Source of the DNA: Paraburkholderia sp. CNPSo 3274
GTDB taxonomy: Bacteria > Pseudomonadota > Gammaproteobacteria > Burkholderiales > Burkholderiaceae
Assembly (NCBI RefSeq): GCF_024206475.1
Contig: NZ_JAMBPR010000055.1
Span: 1-60,130 of the forward strand
Length of the DNA: 60,130 nt
Reading direction: 5' to 3'
Below the pieces are notes generated by a model, which made no database searches, was not told the origin of the DNA, and saw only the letters and a list, made by a program, of their open reading frames with translations. Below are positions 1 through 9,333 of the stretch, in pieces. Both the position numbers and the translations under genes were made by a program. The stretch's first letter is position 1. Every line of letters starts with the position of its first letter.

Positions 1-50
1 AAGGCATGCCGCCAGCGTTCAATCTGAGCCAGGATCAAACTCTTCAGTTT
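1..50 (-). rRNA. rrs: 16S ribosomal RNA, 5' end only
   Basis: Read on the minus strand, positions 50 to 1 give the universal start of bacterial 16S rRNA, including the 27F primer site (AGAGTTTGATCCTGGCTCAG) followed by the betaproteobacterial-type ATTGAACGCTGGCGGCATGCC. By comparison with other mature 16S ends, the RNA should begin near position 50. The rest of the gene lies outside the window to the left. The leader to the right (51-303) carries boxA and the operon promoter. Confidence 0.97.
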
Positions 51-238
51 AAACCTGTTACTGTTTTCGGTCTCTCTCGAGACCGGTCGCTCACTCAAAG
101 CTGACAGGTATCTGAATAAATTCAAAAACCTGACTTACTTTAGTGTGAGACTCTTGATACTTTTGCTGCTCCCGACAATGCTCCGAAGAACATCATCAGG
201 CCGCCACCGCATCAAGCGCCCACACTTATCGGCTGTAA

Positions 239-252
239 ATTTTTAAAGAGCA
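239..252 (-). promoter_or_regulatory. rRNA leader boxA antitermination element
   Basis: On the minus strand the sequence is TGCTCTTTAAAAAT, close to the boxA consensus TGCTCTTTA that loads the NusB/NusE antitermination complex on rRNA transcripts. It lies about 190 bases upstream of the 16S 5' end and downstream of the promoter, as in other rrn operons. Confidence 0.85.
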
Positions 253-303
253 ATTCGTCTTAATCGCTTCGTTTTCGTTCGCAGCGATTAGCGAAGGAGG
301 CGA

Positions 304-332
304 ATTATGCGGGTCATTCCGGATATCGTCAA
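304..332 (-). promoter_or_regulatory. rrn operon sigma-70 promoter
   Basis: The minus strand reads TTGACG (332-327), a 17-base spacer, then CATAAT (309-304), close to the sigma-70 consensus with ideal spacing. An AT-rich stretch just upstream (about 340-355) may act as an UP element. Transcription should begin near 297 and run into the boxA leader and 16S. Positions 333-567 hold no convincing gene; short open frames there overlap the promoter or are out of register with it. Confidence 0.75.
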
Positions 333-567
333 GCGACTTTCGAATATTAATTTGGGGGCCGCTACGCCGACTATTTCGAGTCGCATTGCCGCTCGCTTCC
401 CCGTTCAGTTGCAGCCAACCGAGGAAGGCTCGCATGTGCACGGGCTTGTCGGCATCCAGCGGCACCAACGCGTGATAGATCGCCCCTTCTGTCACCAGAT
501 CGGGGAACGGCCGCCGCACCCGGCCCGCAGCACAATCGGATTCGAGCGCAGGTGATGTCGTTGTTGA

Positions 568-2844
568 TCAAGTGCTGACGGTCTCAACGATTCCTTCGGG
601 AAGGGGCTGGGGCAACCCGACACAAAACCCTTGCGCGTAATCGATGCCAATCCCGCTGAGGCGCCCAATGATCGCTTCGCTTTCCACAAATTCGGCGATG
701 GTCGCCTTGCCCGCTGCGTGGGCCACCTGGTGAATGGACTGGACGATCGTCCGATCGAGGTCGCTGCTGGCAATACCGCGCACGAAGCTGCCGTCGATCT
801 TCAGGTAGTCCACGGGCAGGCGCTTGAGATATGTGAACGAGGACATGCCGGAGCCGAAATCGTCGAGCGCGAATCGGCAGCCAAGCGCGCGCAGGCTCTC
901 CATGAGCGCAATCGCTTTCGAGAGATTGGTGATCACTGCCGTTTCCGTGATCTCGAAGCAGACGCTTGCGAAGCTGATTGCACAGCGCTGCTGCTGCTGA
1001 ACGATGTACGCGAGCAGGTCCTCGTCGCCGAGCGACGCGCCGGAGAGGTTGATCGACCAGACGTTTGCCGCAAGATGCCCCGCCGCGATGGCTTCGAAAG
1101 CACGGCCGATCACCCATCGGTCAACGAGCGGCATCAAGTTGAAACGCTCGGCCGCGCCAATGAAGTACCCGGGAGGAATCACCTCACCCGATTCGTCGAC
1201 CATGCGCAGCAGCAACTCGACGTGCACTTCCTCGCCGGGACCGCCCTCTTTGAGCGACTTGATCTGTTGCGCGTACAGGCGGAAACGGTCGTGCTCGAGC
1301 GCCGCTTTCACGCGGGCCACCCACTCCATCTGCGTATGGGTGGTCGACTGGAGCTGATCTTCGAGGCAGTACTGATGCACGCGGTTGCGGCCTTTTTCCT
1401 TGGCCATATAACAGGCGACGTCGGCCGCCTTCATGATGTCCCACGTCGAGGTCTGCGTGGCGTCCACGTCCACAACGCCAATGCTCACGCCAGTCGTCAG
1501 CAAACGCTGGTCCCAGGGTAGCCGGATGACTGTCACGGCCTCCCGCAGATCCTCCGCGACCCGCAGGGCGTCGTCGATGCAGCACTCGGGCAGCACGACG
1601 CCGAATTCATCGCCGCCCAGGCGTGCGAGGATATGGGCGGCGCGCAGTTGTTGTTTCAAGGCGCTGCCTACGCTGCGAATCAGTTCATCACCGGCCGCGT
1701 GGCCGCACGTATCGTTGACGACCTTGAACTGATCGAGATCGAGGAACATCACCGCATGCGGGTGTGTCCCGGCCTTTTCGAGCAAGCCCGATAGCCGGCG
1801 CTCGAATTCGCGACGGTTCAGCAAACCCGTTAGATGATCGTGCGTAGCCTGATATTCGAGTTCGGCGGCATGCTTGCGCTCCGTGCTGGCGTCTCGAAGC
1901 ACCATCACCGTGCCCAGCATTTCCTCTTCGTCGTCGCGGATCGTTGCCACAGAGCAGGCCACGGGCAGGAGCGAGCCATCCGGGCGCGTCACCGAAAGTC
2001 TGCGCTGCGCGTCGTCGGCCGCTGCTGCACGGTTGTGCAGGCATTGAGCGGTGACGATATTGCCCGACCGCTCGTCGTAGAGATCACAAACATCGAACAA
2101 CGGCTTCTGGTAAATATCGCGCGAGGGACGCCCGAGCATGCGCTCGGCGGCGGCGTTGCAATAGGTCACGCTCGCCTGGTTGTCCATGCGGATCACACCG
2201 TCGTCGATCGAAGCGAGCGTGGCTTCGGTGAGGCTCTTTTCTTTCGCGGCGGCCGCTTCTGCCCGCTTGAACCCGGAAATATCGAAGAGGCAACCGACGA
2301 TGCGCGTCGCCCGGCCGCTCTCGTCACGTATGGCCTTGCCGCGCCCCCGGCACCACAGGTATTGACCATCCGCCATTCGCAACCTGTACTCGACGTCGTA
2401 GAGGCTGTCATGCTTCAGGTGGTTGATGATGGTCTGGCGCAAGCGGAGCAGATCCGCAGGATGCACGAGCGCATTGAAAGCGCGGGTGTCCATGGGGAGG
2501 TCGCCGGCGCCATAGCCGAGTTGCTGGTACAGATAGCGAGAATAGTAGGCACGGTCGCTGACCAGGTCCCAGTCCCACAGTCCAGCATTGATGCCCTCGA
2601 ACCCGAGGCTGAGACGCTCCTCGCTCAAACGCAAACGGGCGGCAAGGCACCGGGAAAGGTGCAGCAGCAATAGCATGGCGGTGCAAGCGAGCACCGCAAC
2701 GAGCCACGCTATGGCAACACGGGCGTGCTGAGCGAGCACGGCCACCGCTACGGCACTCCCCCACATAGGGACGAGCACCGCAGCGATTCGACCGCGGCGG
2801 TTGCCTTCGGTAAGCCAGTTCACTGCGCGTGTGATCAGTCTCAT
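568..2844 (-). CDS. membrane PAS-PAS-GGDEF-EAL cyclic-di-GMP protein
   Basis: A 758-residue dual-domain cyclic-di-GMP enzyme. Two hydrophobic segments at about residues 20-63 anchor it in the membrane. PAS domains follow at about 75-195 (with a PAC-like end) and 205-325. The GGDEF domain is at about 335-490 with an intact GGDEF at 410-414. The C-terminal EAL domain has ELL in place of the signature EAL, but keeps the downstream NLS, EITET, DDFGSG, KID and QGF motifs that bind metal and substrate. Both diguanylate cyclase and phosphodiesterase activity are therefore possible. It sits alone between the rrn promoter and the beta-glucosidase gene. The ligand sensed is unknown. Confidence 0.93.
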   Translation of the reverse strand: MRLITRAVNWLTEGNRRGRIAAVLVPMWGSAVAVAVLAQHARVAIAWLVAVLACTAMLLLLHLSRCLAARLRLSEERLSLGFEGINAGLWDWDLVSDRAYYSRYLYQQLGYGAGDLPMDTRAFNALVHPADLLRLRQTIINHLKHDSLYDVEYRLRMADGQYLWCRGRGKAIRDESGRATRIVGCLFDISGFKRAEAAAAKEKSLTEATLASIDDGVIRMDNQASVTYCNAAAERMLGRPSRDIYQKPLFDVCDLYDERSGNIVTAQCLHNRAAAADDAQRRLSVTRPDGSLLPVACSVATIRDDEEEMLGTVMVLRDASTERKHAAELEYQATHDHLTGLLNRREFERRLSGLLEKAGTHPHAVMFLDLDQFKVVNDTCGHAAGDELIRSVGSALKQQLRAAHILARLGGDEFGVVLPECCIDDALRVAEDLREAVTVIRLPWDQRLLTTGVSIGVVDVDATQTSTWDIMKAADVACYMAKEKGRNRVHQYCLEDQLQSTTHTQMEWVARVKAALEHDRFRLYAQQIKSLKEGGPGEEVHVELLLRMVDESGEVIPPGYFIGAAERFNLMPLVDRWVIGRAFEAIAAGHLAANVWSINLSGASLGDEDLLAYIVQQQQRCAISFASVCFEITETAVITNLSKAIALMESLRALGCRFALDDFGSGMSSFTYLKRLPVDYLKIDGSFVRGIASSDLDRTIVQSIHQVAHAAGKATIAEFVESEAIIGRLSGIGIDYAQGFCVGLPQPLPEGIVETVST

Positions 2845-3197
2845 GGCTGATTTAGTATTCTTCTTGGTTCAGCTTCCATGCGTCGCGTGCGCGCAGCACT
2901 ACGAGACAGCGTCACTGTAAAGCGTGACAACGTATGTCTGGAAAACGCGCAAACGGAGGAAGGCCCACGGACGGGTGGGTAAGTCTACCCGGTTTCCATA
3001 TTCAGAATGAATGGGGATTACCCGCGGAAGTCATTTACGTGTGCGGGCATTTGCATTTGCGCTTTTGCGCGCGCGAATGATAGATACGGAAAGTATTGCG
3101 AGCTTAATTTTGAACCGGCTCGCAAACGTTCGCGAGCCGGCCGTTCTCGAGCATAGAAGCCGGAGGCCCCCGACGCAGCCTCCAAACGCCCTCTTGC
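2845..3197. other. intergenic region between the GGDEF-EAL and beta-glucosidase genes
   Basis: This 353-base stretch should hold the promoter of the GGDEF-EAL gene (right edge of that gene at 2844) and the 3' untranslated region of the beta-glucosidase. The only clear structure is the hairpin at 3115-3140. Short open frames here have no ribosome binding site and are not called. Confidence 0.5.
3115..3140 (-). terminator. hairpin downstream of the beta-glucosidase gene
   Basis: CCGGCTCGC (3115-3123) and GCGAGCCGG (3132-3140) form a perfect 9-bp stem with an 8-base loop. It lies 58 bases beyond the beta-glucosidase stop codon. On the minus strand it is followed by TTCAAAATTAAG, which is AT-rich but not a clean U run, so it may be a weak terminator or an mRNA 3' stabiliser. 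Confidence 0.45.
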
Positions 3198-5411
3198 TTA
3201 CCGGCTTTGCAGGCGGATATCGCGCGACGAGGCACCCACATACACCGCACTGCCAGGCACATAGGCCCAGTCGTTACGCGTCGTGTCCCAAACGCTCTGT
3301 GCACGTTCCGTGATCGTCACGCGCACCGGCTGCGACTGGCCCGGCTTCAGGAACACCTTCTGGAAACCAACCAGACGACGCGGCGGTTCGCCGGCATAAC
3401 TCACACCCAGATAAACCTGTGCCGTTTCTGCACCGGCTACACGGCCATCGTTGTGCACCGTGAACGACGCCGTGAGTGTATGCCCCGGGCCCTGCTTTAC
3501 CGTCAGTCCAGAATAGCTGAAGTGCGTATATGAAAGGCCATAGCCGAACTCGTAAAGCGGCGTGATGTTGTTCGCGTCATACCAGCGATAGCCCATGTCC
3601 AGCTTTTCGGCGTACACGGGGTCGGTCGCGAAGGCGCCGTTCGCCCCCCACGTCGGCGTGTCCTGATCGCGCACCGGGAACGTGACCGGCAGCTTGCCCG
3701 AAGGGTTCACCTGACCGAACAGTACGTTCGCGATCGCTTTGCCGCCGCCCTCGCCCGGATACCATGCCTCGACGATTGCCGAGACCTGGTCCTTCCACGG
3801 CATCAGTACCGGATTGCCGCTCTCGATGATCACGATCGTGCGCGGGTTGGCCTTCGCAACGGCCTCGACCAGCTGATCCTGATTCGACGGGTTCGCGAGG
3901 CTCAGGCTTTGCAGATCGCCGAAGTCCTCACCCGCCGGCTGCGCCACGACGACGATCGCGACATCGGACTGGCTGGCGAGTGTCGCGGCCTGGGTGATCT
4001 CCTGCTGCGTATAGGCGCGGAACGGCTGCGTCTGGTCGGTGTTGCCCGCGAAGCTGACCTGTGCCGAAGGCGCGAGCTGCTGGATCGCCTGGGTGATAGG
4101 CGTATTGAGCTTGAGCCACGGGTTGGTCCACCAGCCGCAGCCCGTGGACGAAGCGAACGTAAGGCCGCCGCAGCCCGAGAAGTTGCCCGTGACCGGATCG
4201 CGCGTATTGCCCGAGCCGCCGCCAGTCAGCACGGCCGTATCGGCGTGAGCGCCGATCACCGCGATCTTGTGCAGGCTCGGCGCCGAAAGCGGCAGCTGGC
4301 TGCTGTCGTTCTTCAGGAGAACGATGGATTGCTCTTCTGCGGCCTGCGTGAACGCGTTGTACTTCGCGAAGTCGATCGTGGCGCCGCCCTGCGCCGGATG
4401 GTCCAGCACGCCGGTGCTGATCATCACATAGAGCTTGCGCCGCACCATGTCGTCCAGACGGTCCTGCGAGACTGCCTTCGAGGCGATCGCCTGTTTGACC
4501 AGATCGGGCGTGAGGTAGACCGTCGGGCCCACGTCCTCTTCCTCGTCGAGACCCGCGTTGATCGCCGGTGCCGTGCTATGTGTCGCGCCCCAGTCCGACT
4601 GCACCTGGCCCTGGAAGCCCCAGTCCTTCTTCAGCACGTCGGTCAGCACATGCGTGTTCTCGCACGCGTATGTGCCGTTCAGGCGGTTATAGCTACACAT
4701 CACGCTGCCAGGCCGCGCTTCCTTCGCCGCGATTTCGAACGGCAGCAGATAGAGTTCGCGCAGCGTGCGCTCGTCGATCTGGCTGTTGCCGCCCTGGCGG
4801 CCCGTTTCCTGTTCGTTGCCAACGTAGTGCTTGATCGTGGCGATCACCTGTTGGCTTTGCGTGCCGATGGTGCGCGCCGCCAGCATTTCGCCCGCCAGCA
4901 CGGGGTCTTCGCCGAGGTACTCGAAGAGGCGCCCGCCGCGCGGTTCGCGCGCGAGGTTCGTGCCGCCGCCCAGACCCATGCCGAATCCTTGCTCGCGCAA
5001 CTGGTCGGCTATGCGTGCGCCGAAGTCGCGCGCGAGGTACGGGTCCCAGCTTGCCGCGAGCGCGATCGTCGCCGGAAAGGTCGTGCTCTTCTGGTTCGTG
5101 CTGCCTGATCCCGTTGCGGAATCAACCATATTCAGGTCGGGAATACCCAGGCGCGGCACGCCCTGAATGTAGCCCGCGCCGCCGCCGGGCACGGCGCTCA
5201 TTTGATATTCGGAATGGATGAACTGGAGCTTCTCGTCCTGCGTCATGCGCTTGAGCAGCAGGTCCGCCCGAACATGCGCGCCGAGGTTTTGGGGGACGGC
5301 CATCAGCGGCATCGGCAACGGATAAGGTACGTCGTTGCTGCTGTCGCCGGCATAGGCGGTAGCGGCCATCGCAACCAACACGGCGGCGGTGGGCCAACGG
5401 GTGATCCTCAT
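3198..5411 (-). CDS. secreted glycoside hydrolase family 3 beta-glucosidase
   Basis: A 737-residue GH3 enzyme that should release terminal beta-linked glucose or related sugars from oligosaccharides or glycosides in the periplasm. Residues 1-21 form a signal peptide ending in AYA. The GH3 N-terminal barrel (about 50-330) carries the KHY motif near residue 195 and the SDW motif with the likely nucleophile Asp273. The GH3 C-terminal domain follows (about 360-600, with a GGGSGNTRDP loop), and then a fibronectin-III-like domain at the end. It is full length and monocistronic. A LacI-type palindrome at 5540-5551 lies about 130 bases upstream of the start, suggesting sugar-responsive repression. 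The exact sugar substrate cannot be read from the sequence. Confidence 0.93.
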   Translation of the reverse strand: MRITRWPTAAVLVAMAATAYAGDSSNDVPYPLPMPLMAVPQNLGAHVRADLLLKRMTQDEKLQFIHSEYQMSAVPGGGAGYIQGVPRLGIPDLNMVDSATGSGSTNQKSTTFPATIALAASWDPYLARDFGARIADQLREQGFGMGLGGGTNLAREPRGGRLFEYLGEDPVLAGEMLAARTIGTQSQQVIATIKHYVGNEQETGRQGGNSQIDERTLRELYLLPFEIAAKEARPGSVMCSYNRLNGTYACENTHVLTDVLKKDWGFQGQVQSDWGATHSTAPAINAGLDEEEDVGPTVYLTPDLVKQAIASKAVSQDRLDDMVRRKLYVMISTGVLDHPAQGGATIDFAKYNAFTQAAEEQSIVLLKNDSSQLPLSAPSLHKIAVIGAHADTAVLTGGGSGNTRDPVTGNFSGCGGLTFASSTGCGWWTNPWLKLNTPITQAIQQLAPSAQVSFAGNTDQTQPFRAYTQQEITQAATLASQSDVAIVVVAQPAGEDFGDLQSLSLANPSNQDQLVEAVAKANPRTIVIIESGNPVLMPWKDQVSAIVEAWYPGEGGGKAIANVLFGQVNPSGKLPVTFPVRDQDTPTWGANGAFATDPVYAEKLDMGYRWYDANNITPLYEFGYGLSYTHFSYSGLTVKQGPGHTLTASFTVHNDGRVAGAETAQVYLGVSYAGEPPRRLVGFQKVFLKPGQSQPVRVTITERAQSVWDTTRNDWAYVPGSAVYVGASSRDIRLQSR

Positions 5412-5920
5412 ATGTCTCTCCGAGAGTTCGAATACGTTATGGAGTACTGATCAGACTCGTAAACAGGGTCTGGCAGAGCGGCCGGCCGCGTCAGGTGCCG
5501 GCAAACTTCCTGCGGGGGAAACCGGTTGAGCCGCGAAGCGCAAACGTTTGCTTCTGTACGTCCGCGTGGACCTCGCCGGTTGATGTAGCAAAACTCCAAA
5601 TAATCATATAAAAACTATTGAGTAGTCTTACGGGCTTTTATCTCGGTGTTTTCCCGGCTGGCGGTAGCTAACATGCATGAAAGGAGCGAAATCGACAGTT
5701 AAACGTAATAACTGCGTAATGCAATTGTTGCGAACGCAACGGAAAATCGGAATTCGATGTGAATTGCATGACGCTCGCGAATTCGGAGCGGCGTCCCGTG
5801 AGCGCAGCGTGTAGTGCGCGTCGCGGGCCGAAAAAAAGTTAATCTGTTACGAGGCCCGCGCATGCGGCGGCGCTCGCGCTGGCGCGCGCGAAATCGACAT
5901 CACTGTAAGGAGTGGCCACG
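5412..5920. other. divergent intergenic region with two palindromes
   Basis: About 500 bases between two divergent genes. It holds the GCAAACGTTTGC palindrome at 5540-5551, an AT-rich stretch at about 5599-5640 that probably includes the beta-glucosidase promoter, and a second perfect palindrome, GTTGCG-AA-CGCAAC, at 5727-5740 nearer the rightward gene. No credible coding region was found. Confidence 0.5.
5540..5551. promoter_or_regulatory. LacI/GalR-type operator-like palindrome
   Basis: GCAAACGTTTGC is a perfect 12-bp palindrome with a central CG, the shape typical of LacI/GalR/PurR-family operators. It lies in the 5' region of the GH3 beta-glucosidase gene. No LacI-family gene is present in this window, so the regulator would be encoded elsewhere. 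Confidence 0.45.
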
Positions 5921-6358
5921 ATGGAAAGGCAACGCAAGGCTCCCCGAATCGCTTCGACCCTGCTCGCTGCTGCGTGCGCACTCGCTCTGGCAAGCGGCGC
6001 ACTCGCGCAAACGGGCATGCCGCAAACGGAGCAGCAAGGTGACGTCTCGTTCGTGTCCGGCGGGGTTGGCCGCGACGAGTCCACGGCGCTGCGGCACGCG
6101 CGCAGCCAGTGGCCGCTCTCGCTGCTGTTTACCGGTCCCGGTTCGAGCTATGTTGCGGACGTGCAGGTACAGATATCGAACGCCGGCGGCACGTCCGTGC
6201 TCGACACGCGTTCGCACGGTCCGTACATGCTCGTGCGGCTGCCCAGCGGACGCTATACGATCACCGCCACCTATAACGAGGTAACAAGGACGCAGCGCGT
6301 GAACGTCGCCGGCAACGGCAGCGCGCGTGCGACGTTCTCGTTTCCGGGCAAGCACTGA
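5921..6358 (+). CDS. small exported protein with carboxypeptidase-regulatory-like fold
   Basis: A 145-residue exported protein. A signal peptide is clear (positive N-terminus, hydrophobic run, cleavage near ALAQ). The C-terminal half resembles the beta-sandwich of carboxypeptidase-regulatory-like domains (motifs SGRYTITATYN and QRVNVAGNG), used for binding rather than catalysis. The ATG at 5921 was chosen over the in-frame GTG at 5912 because TAAGGA at 5905-5910 is 10 bases from the ATG but only 1 base from the GTG. No partner gene is adjacent and the exact role is unknown. Confidence 0.75.
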   Translation: MERQRKAPRIASTLLAAACALALASGALAQTGMPQTEQQGDVSFVSGGVGRDESTALRHARSQWPLSLLFTGPGSSYVADVQVQISNAGGTSVLDTRSHGPYMLVRLPSGRYTITATYNEVTRTQRVNVAGNGSARATFSFPGKH

Positions 6359-6391
6359 GCACGAATCACCTCTCCAGCCTGTCGAGGTGGC

Positions 6392-7096
6392 TCACCAGGG
6401 AACGACTCTCCCGAGGTAGTCGAGGTAATGGAGTCCGGTACGGCCTTCGTACGCTTCGATTGTGCTGACCAGGTTGGGGATGCTCTCCTCGATCCTCAGG
6501 CGCGCTTGCGGACCGCCCATGTCCGTGCGCACCCATCCGGGGGCCATGAGCAACAAGGTTTTCGCGTCGGTTTGATGGCGAGCCGCATAGCTGCGCATGA
6601 ACATGTTCAGTGCGGCCTTGCTGCCCCGGTAGACCTCGTGGTTTCCATTTGTGTTGTTGCCGACGCTTCCTTGCCCGGACGACATGACGCCTATCGTCCC
6701 GGCCGGTTGCACCAGGTCCTGAAATGCCTCGACAACGCGCATCGGACTTAACGCGTTCGTCACCATCACGCGAACGAATTCATCGGTTGAAACATCTGCA
6801 ATCGTTTCACGATGATCATTCGTGATGCCGGCGTTCACGAATAGCATGTCCACCCGGCGATCCTGAAGGCGATCGTGCAGTGCGGCGACCTGCTCCGGCA
6901 CCGTAATATCGACTGAGTCGACTTCGAGCGCACCTTGCGAGGCCTGCGCCGTCTTCGCAAGCCGGTCCATCGAGCCCGCTCTGCCGGTGGCTATCACGCG
7001 CCAGCCGTGCTTGAGGTATTCCTCGACCATGGCGAAGCCAAGTCCGCGCGACGCGCCGATGAGAAGGACCGTTTTTTGATGCGGTGATGCCTGCAT
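6392..7096 (-). CDS. short-chain dehydrogenase/reductase (SDR)
   Basis: A 234-residue classical SDR. It has the cofactor loop GASRGLG near residue 14, an NAG motif (VNAGITND) and the catalytic YxxxK (YRGSK) preceded by the active-site serine in SSGQGS. These predict NAD(P)H-dependent oxidation or reduction of a carbonyl or alcohol; the substrate is not evident. The gene is divergent from the LysR regulator at 7194 with a 97-base gap, the usual arrangement of a LysR protein and its target. Confidence 0.88.
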   Translation of the reverse strand: MQASPHQKTVLLIGASRGLGFAMVEEYLKHGWRVIATGRAGSMDRLAKTAQASQGALEVDSVDITVPEQVAALHDRLQDRRVDMLFVNAGITNDHRETIADVSTDEFVRVMVTNALSPMRVVEAFQDLVQPAGTIGVMSSGQGSVGNNTNGNHEVYRGSKAALNMFMRSYAARHQTDAKTLLLMAPGWVRTDMGGPQARLRIEESIPNLVSTIEAYEGRTGLHYLDYLGRVVPW

Positions 7097-7193
7097 GGCT
7101 ATTTCCCTCTATTCAGTCGATATGGGGAATATAGTGGCGCCTCACACGTGGCGGAAGGCGCATGGCTTGCAGCGATAAGCTGCACGGAAAGCC

Positions 7194-8177
7194 ATGCCAA
7201 AAAGTACCGTGCTAGCATCGCGCATGTCCGAACCCGATTTGAATCTCCTTATCGCGCTCGACGCATTGCTCGACGACGGCAGCGTGGTTGGCGCGGCGCG
7301 TCGACTGGGGTTGAGCGCCTCGGCAATGAGCCGGACCTTGACCCGCCTTCGCGAGGCGACCGGCGACCCGCTCCTCGTTCGCGCCGGCCGCGGCATGGTG
7401 CTCACCTCGCATGCGCAGGCGCTGCGCGAGCGCACGCGAAACGCGGTTCGCGAAGCACGCGCCGTCCTTGTGCCGTCGGTCACCGAGCCCGATCTCGCCA
7501 CCTTGCAGCGGACCTTCACCATTCGCGCCAACGATGGTTTCGTGGAAGCCTTCGGCGCGCCGCTCATCGCCGCGGCCACAGCGGTCGCGCCGTTCGTGCG
7601 CTTGCGCTTCGCGCCCAAGACGGAGAAGACGTCGGCGCATTTGCGCGAGGGTTCCGCCGACCTCGAGATCGGCGTGCTGGGCGAGATGGGTCCGGAAATC
7701 CGCGTGCAGGCGCTCTTCAGGGACCGCTTCGTCGGCGTCGTCAGAAAAGGCCATCCGCTAGCGCTGGAACGCGGGCCGGGCGCCGAACGGTATGTCGCCT
7801 TCGGGCACGTTGTCGCGTCGCGAAGCGGCCGCGGCAGTGGACCGGTCGATGTCGCATTAGCCGCGTTGGGACTGGAAAGAACGATCGTCGCCGTGGTGCC
7901 CAGCTTTCCTGCCGCGCTAGCCGTGGCGCGCGCTTCCGATCTGATTGCGCTCGTGCCCGGATCGTTTCTGTGCAATGACCGTGAACAACCGCAGGAACAA
8001 CAGGACGAACTGCGCGAATCGCCGCAGTCCGCTGGAATCCACGTTTTCGAGCTTCCGGTCACGACCGAAAAAATCACGGTGTCGCAGATGTGGCATCCGC
8101 GCATCGAGGCCGATCCCGTCCATCGCTGGCTGCGGCAACTCGTGCTAGCGGTTTGCCGGCAACGCGTGCCGCTGTGA
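7194..8177 (+). CDS. LysR-family transcriptional regulator
   Basis: A 327-residue LysR regulator: an N-terminal winged helix-turn-helix at about residues 15-70 (DLNLLIALDALLDDGSV, then the recognition segment LGLSASAMSRTLTRLRE) and a periplasmic-binding-like effector domain. The ATG at 7194 has a GGAAAG just upstream. An in-frame ATG at 7224 begins closer to the family's usual N-terminus but has no clear ribosome site. It probably controls the divergent SDR gene, and itself, from the shared 97-base spacer. It converges on the next LysR gene with only 11 bases between stop codons. Confidence 0.88.
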   Translation: MPKSTVLASRMSEPDLNLLIALDALLDDGSVVGAARRLGLSASAMSRTLTRLREATGDPLLVRAGRGMVLTSHAQALRERTRNAVREARAVLVPSVTEPDLATLQRTFTIRANDGFVEAFGAPLIAAATAVAPFVRLRFAPKTEKTSAHLREGSADLEIGVLGEMGPEIRVQALFRDRFVGVVRKGHPLALERGPGAERYVAFGHVVASRSGRGSGPVDVALAALGLERTIVAVVPSFPAALAVARASDLIALVPGSFLCNDREQPQEQQDELRESPQSAGIHVFELPVTTEKITVSQMWHPRIEADPVHRWLRQLVLAVCRQRVPL

Positions 8178-8188
8178 TGTCGCCGCAA

Positions 8189-9169
8189 TCAATGCGCAGC
8201 GGCCCAGCCGACGATGAAATCGATGAATGCGCGCGTCTTCGCGGGCGTGTAGTGGCGCGACGGATAGTACGCGTATAGCGGGAAGCGCTCGTCGGGCCAA
8301 TCCGGGAACAGATTCACCAGCCTGCCATCGGCAATCAGAGGCTCGGCGCCGAGAAGCAGCATTTGCGCAATGCCGGAACCAGCCAGACACGCATTGAGCA
8401 ATGCGCCCGGATCGTTCACGGTCAGCCGCCCATGCGTCGCCACGACGACATGTTTACGCTTGCGATGAAACTCCCAGGGATAAGGCTTGCCTGTTTCGGG
8501 ATCACGGAATTCGAGGCACCGGTGAGCGGTGCCTTCGAGATCTTCGGGGTGCAGCGGCCTTCCCCTGCGCGAGAGATAGGCCGGCGCCGCGACCGTCACC
8601 ACGGGGGAATCGAGCACCTTGCGGGCAACTAGTGTGGAAGATTTCGGCTTGCCGAATCGCATTGCGACATCGAATCCCTCCGCAACCAGGTCGCCAAGAC
8701 TATCTCTCGCGATCAGTTCGATCTCGAGATCGGGATGGGCGTCCATGAACCGGTCGAGTTCCGTGCCGAGTATCGCCCGATAGCACACCGGGTCCAGATT
8801 GACGCGCAGCCTGCCCCGCACCGCCGACGCGTTGCCCGATGCCGCGATGGCCGCTTCCTCGAGCCCGGCGAGATGCGGGACGACCTGCTCGTAGAAACGG
8901 CGCCCGCCTTCGGTAAGCGAAATCGATCGCGTCGTGCGATTGAAGAGCCGGATATCGAGCCGCTTCTCCAGCCTCGCAATCGCGCGGCTCACACCTGGCG
9001 GCGACATGCCGAGCACGTCTGCCGCGGCGGCAAACGTCCCCGCGTCGACGACGGCAGCAAACACGCTGATTGCGCCGGAAATGTTCTCGAGTGTCGTTCT
9101 CAATGTCGTCGTTCCAATGGCAGCCTGTACGGCAGCCCCTGGCAGCCTTCGGCGATGATGGATCGGCAA
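8189..9169 (-). CDS. LysR-family transcriptional regulator
   Basis: A LysR regulator with a helix-turn-helix (GTFAAAADVLGMSPPGVSRAIARLE) and a substrate-binding domain of the subgroup that typically controls neighbouring oxidoreductases. The frame from 9169 codes 326 residues, but the first 20 or so are atypical. A TTG near 9100 (reading LRTTLENISGAISVFA) is a more family-like start. It is divergent from the NmrA-like gene at 9334, its most likely target. Confidence 0.87.
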   Translation of the reverse strand: MPIHHRRRLPGAAVQAAIGTTTLRTTLENISGAISVFAAVVDAGTFAAAADVLGMSPPGVSRAIARLEKRLDIRLFNRTTRSISLTEGGRRFYEQVVPHLAGLEEAAIAASGNASAVRGRLRVNLDPVCYRAILGTELDRFMDAHPDLEIELIARDSLGDLVAEGFDVAMRFGKPKSSTLVARKVLDSPVVTVAAPAYLSRRGRPLHPEDLEGTAHRCLEFRDPETGKPYPWEFHRKRKHVVVATHGRLTVNDPGALLNACLAGSGIAQMLLLGAEPLIADGRLVNLFPDWPDERFPLYAYYPSRHYTPAKTRAFIDFIVGWAAAH

Positions 9170-9333
9170 TCCGATTCGTGCGCCCGAGTCACTGATCTAG
9201 TGCCCTTCGCAGCATTTAGTTTCGGCCGCCCTGCGTCCAGAATGCGTCTCACCGAAACGGCACCAGGCAGCACCTTGCTGCCATCGTGTTCGGCTCTTTC
9301 GACAATCTCGTCGTCGTATCCGGAGGGTTTCAA

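Noticed and set aside
226..519. 97-residue minus-strand frame beginning MRRPFPDLVTEG
   Set aside because: It crosses the rrn promoter and boxA, which must be non-coding for the rRNA operon. It could be a stump of an older gene but has no ribosome site.
3909..5108. 399-codon plus-strand frame inside the beta-glucosidase gene
   Set aside because: Antisense shadow; Arg/Leu-rich without structure.
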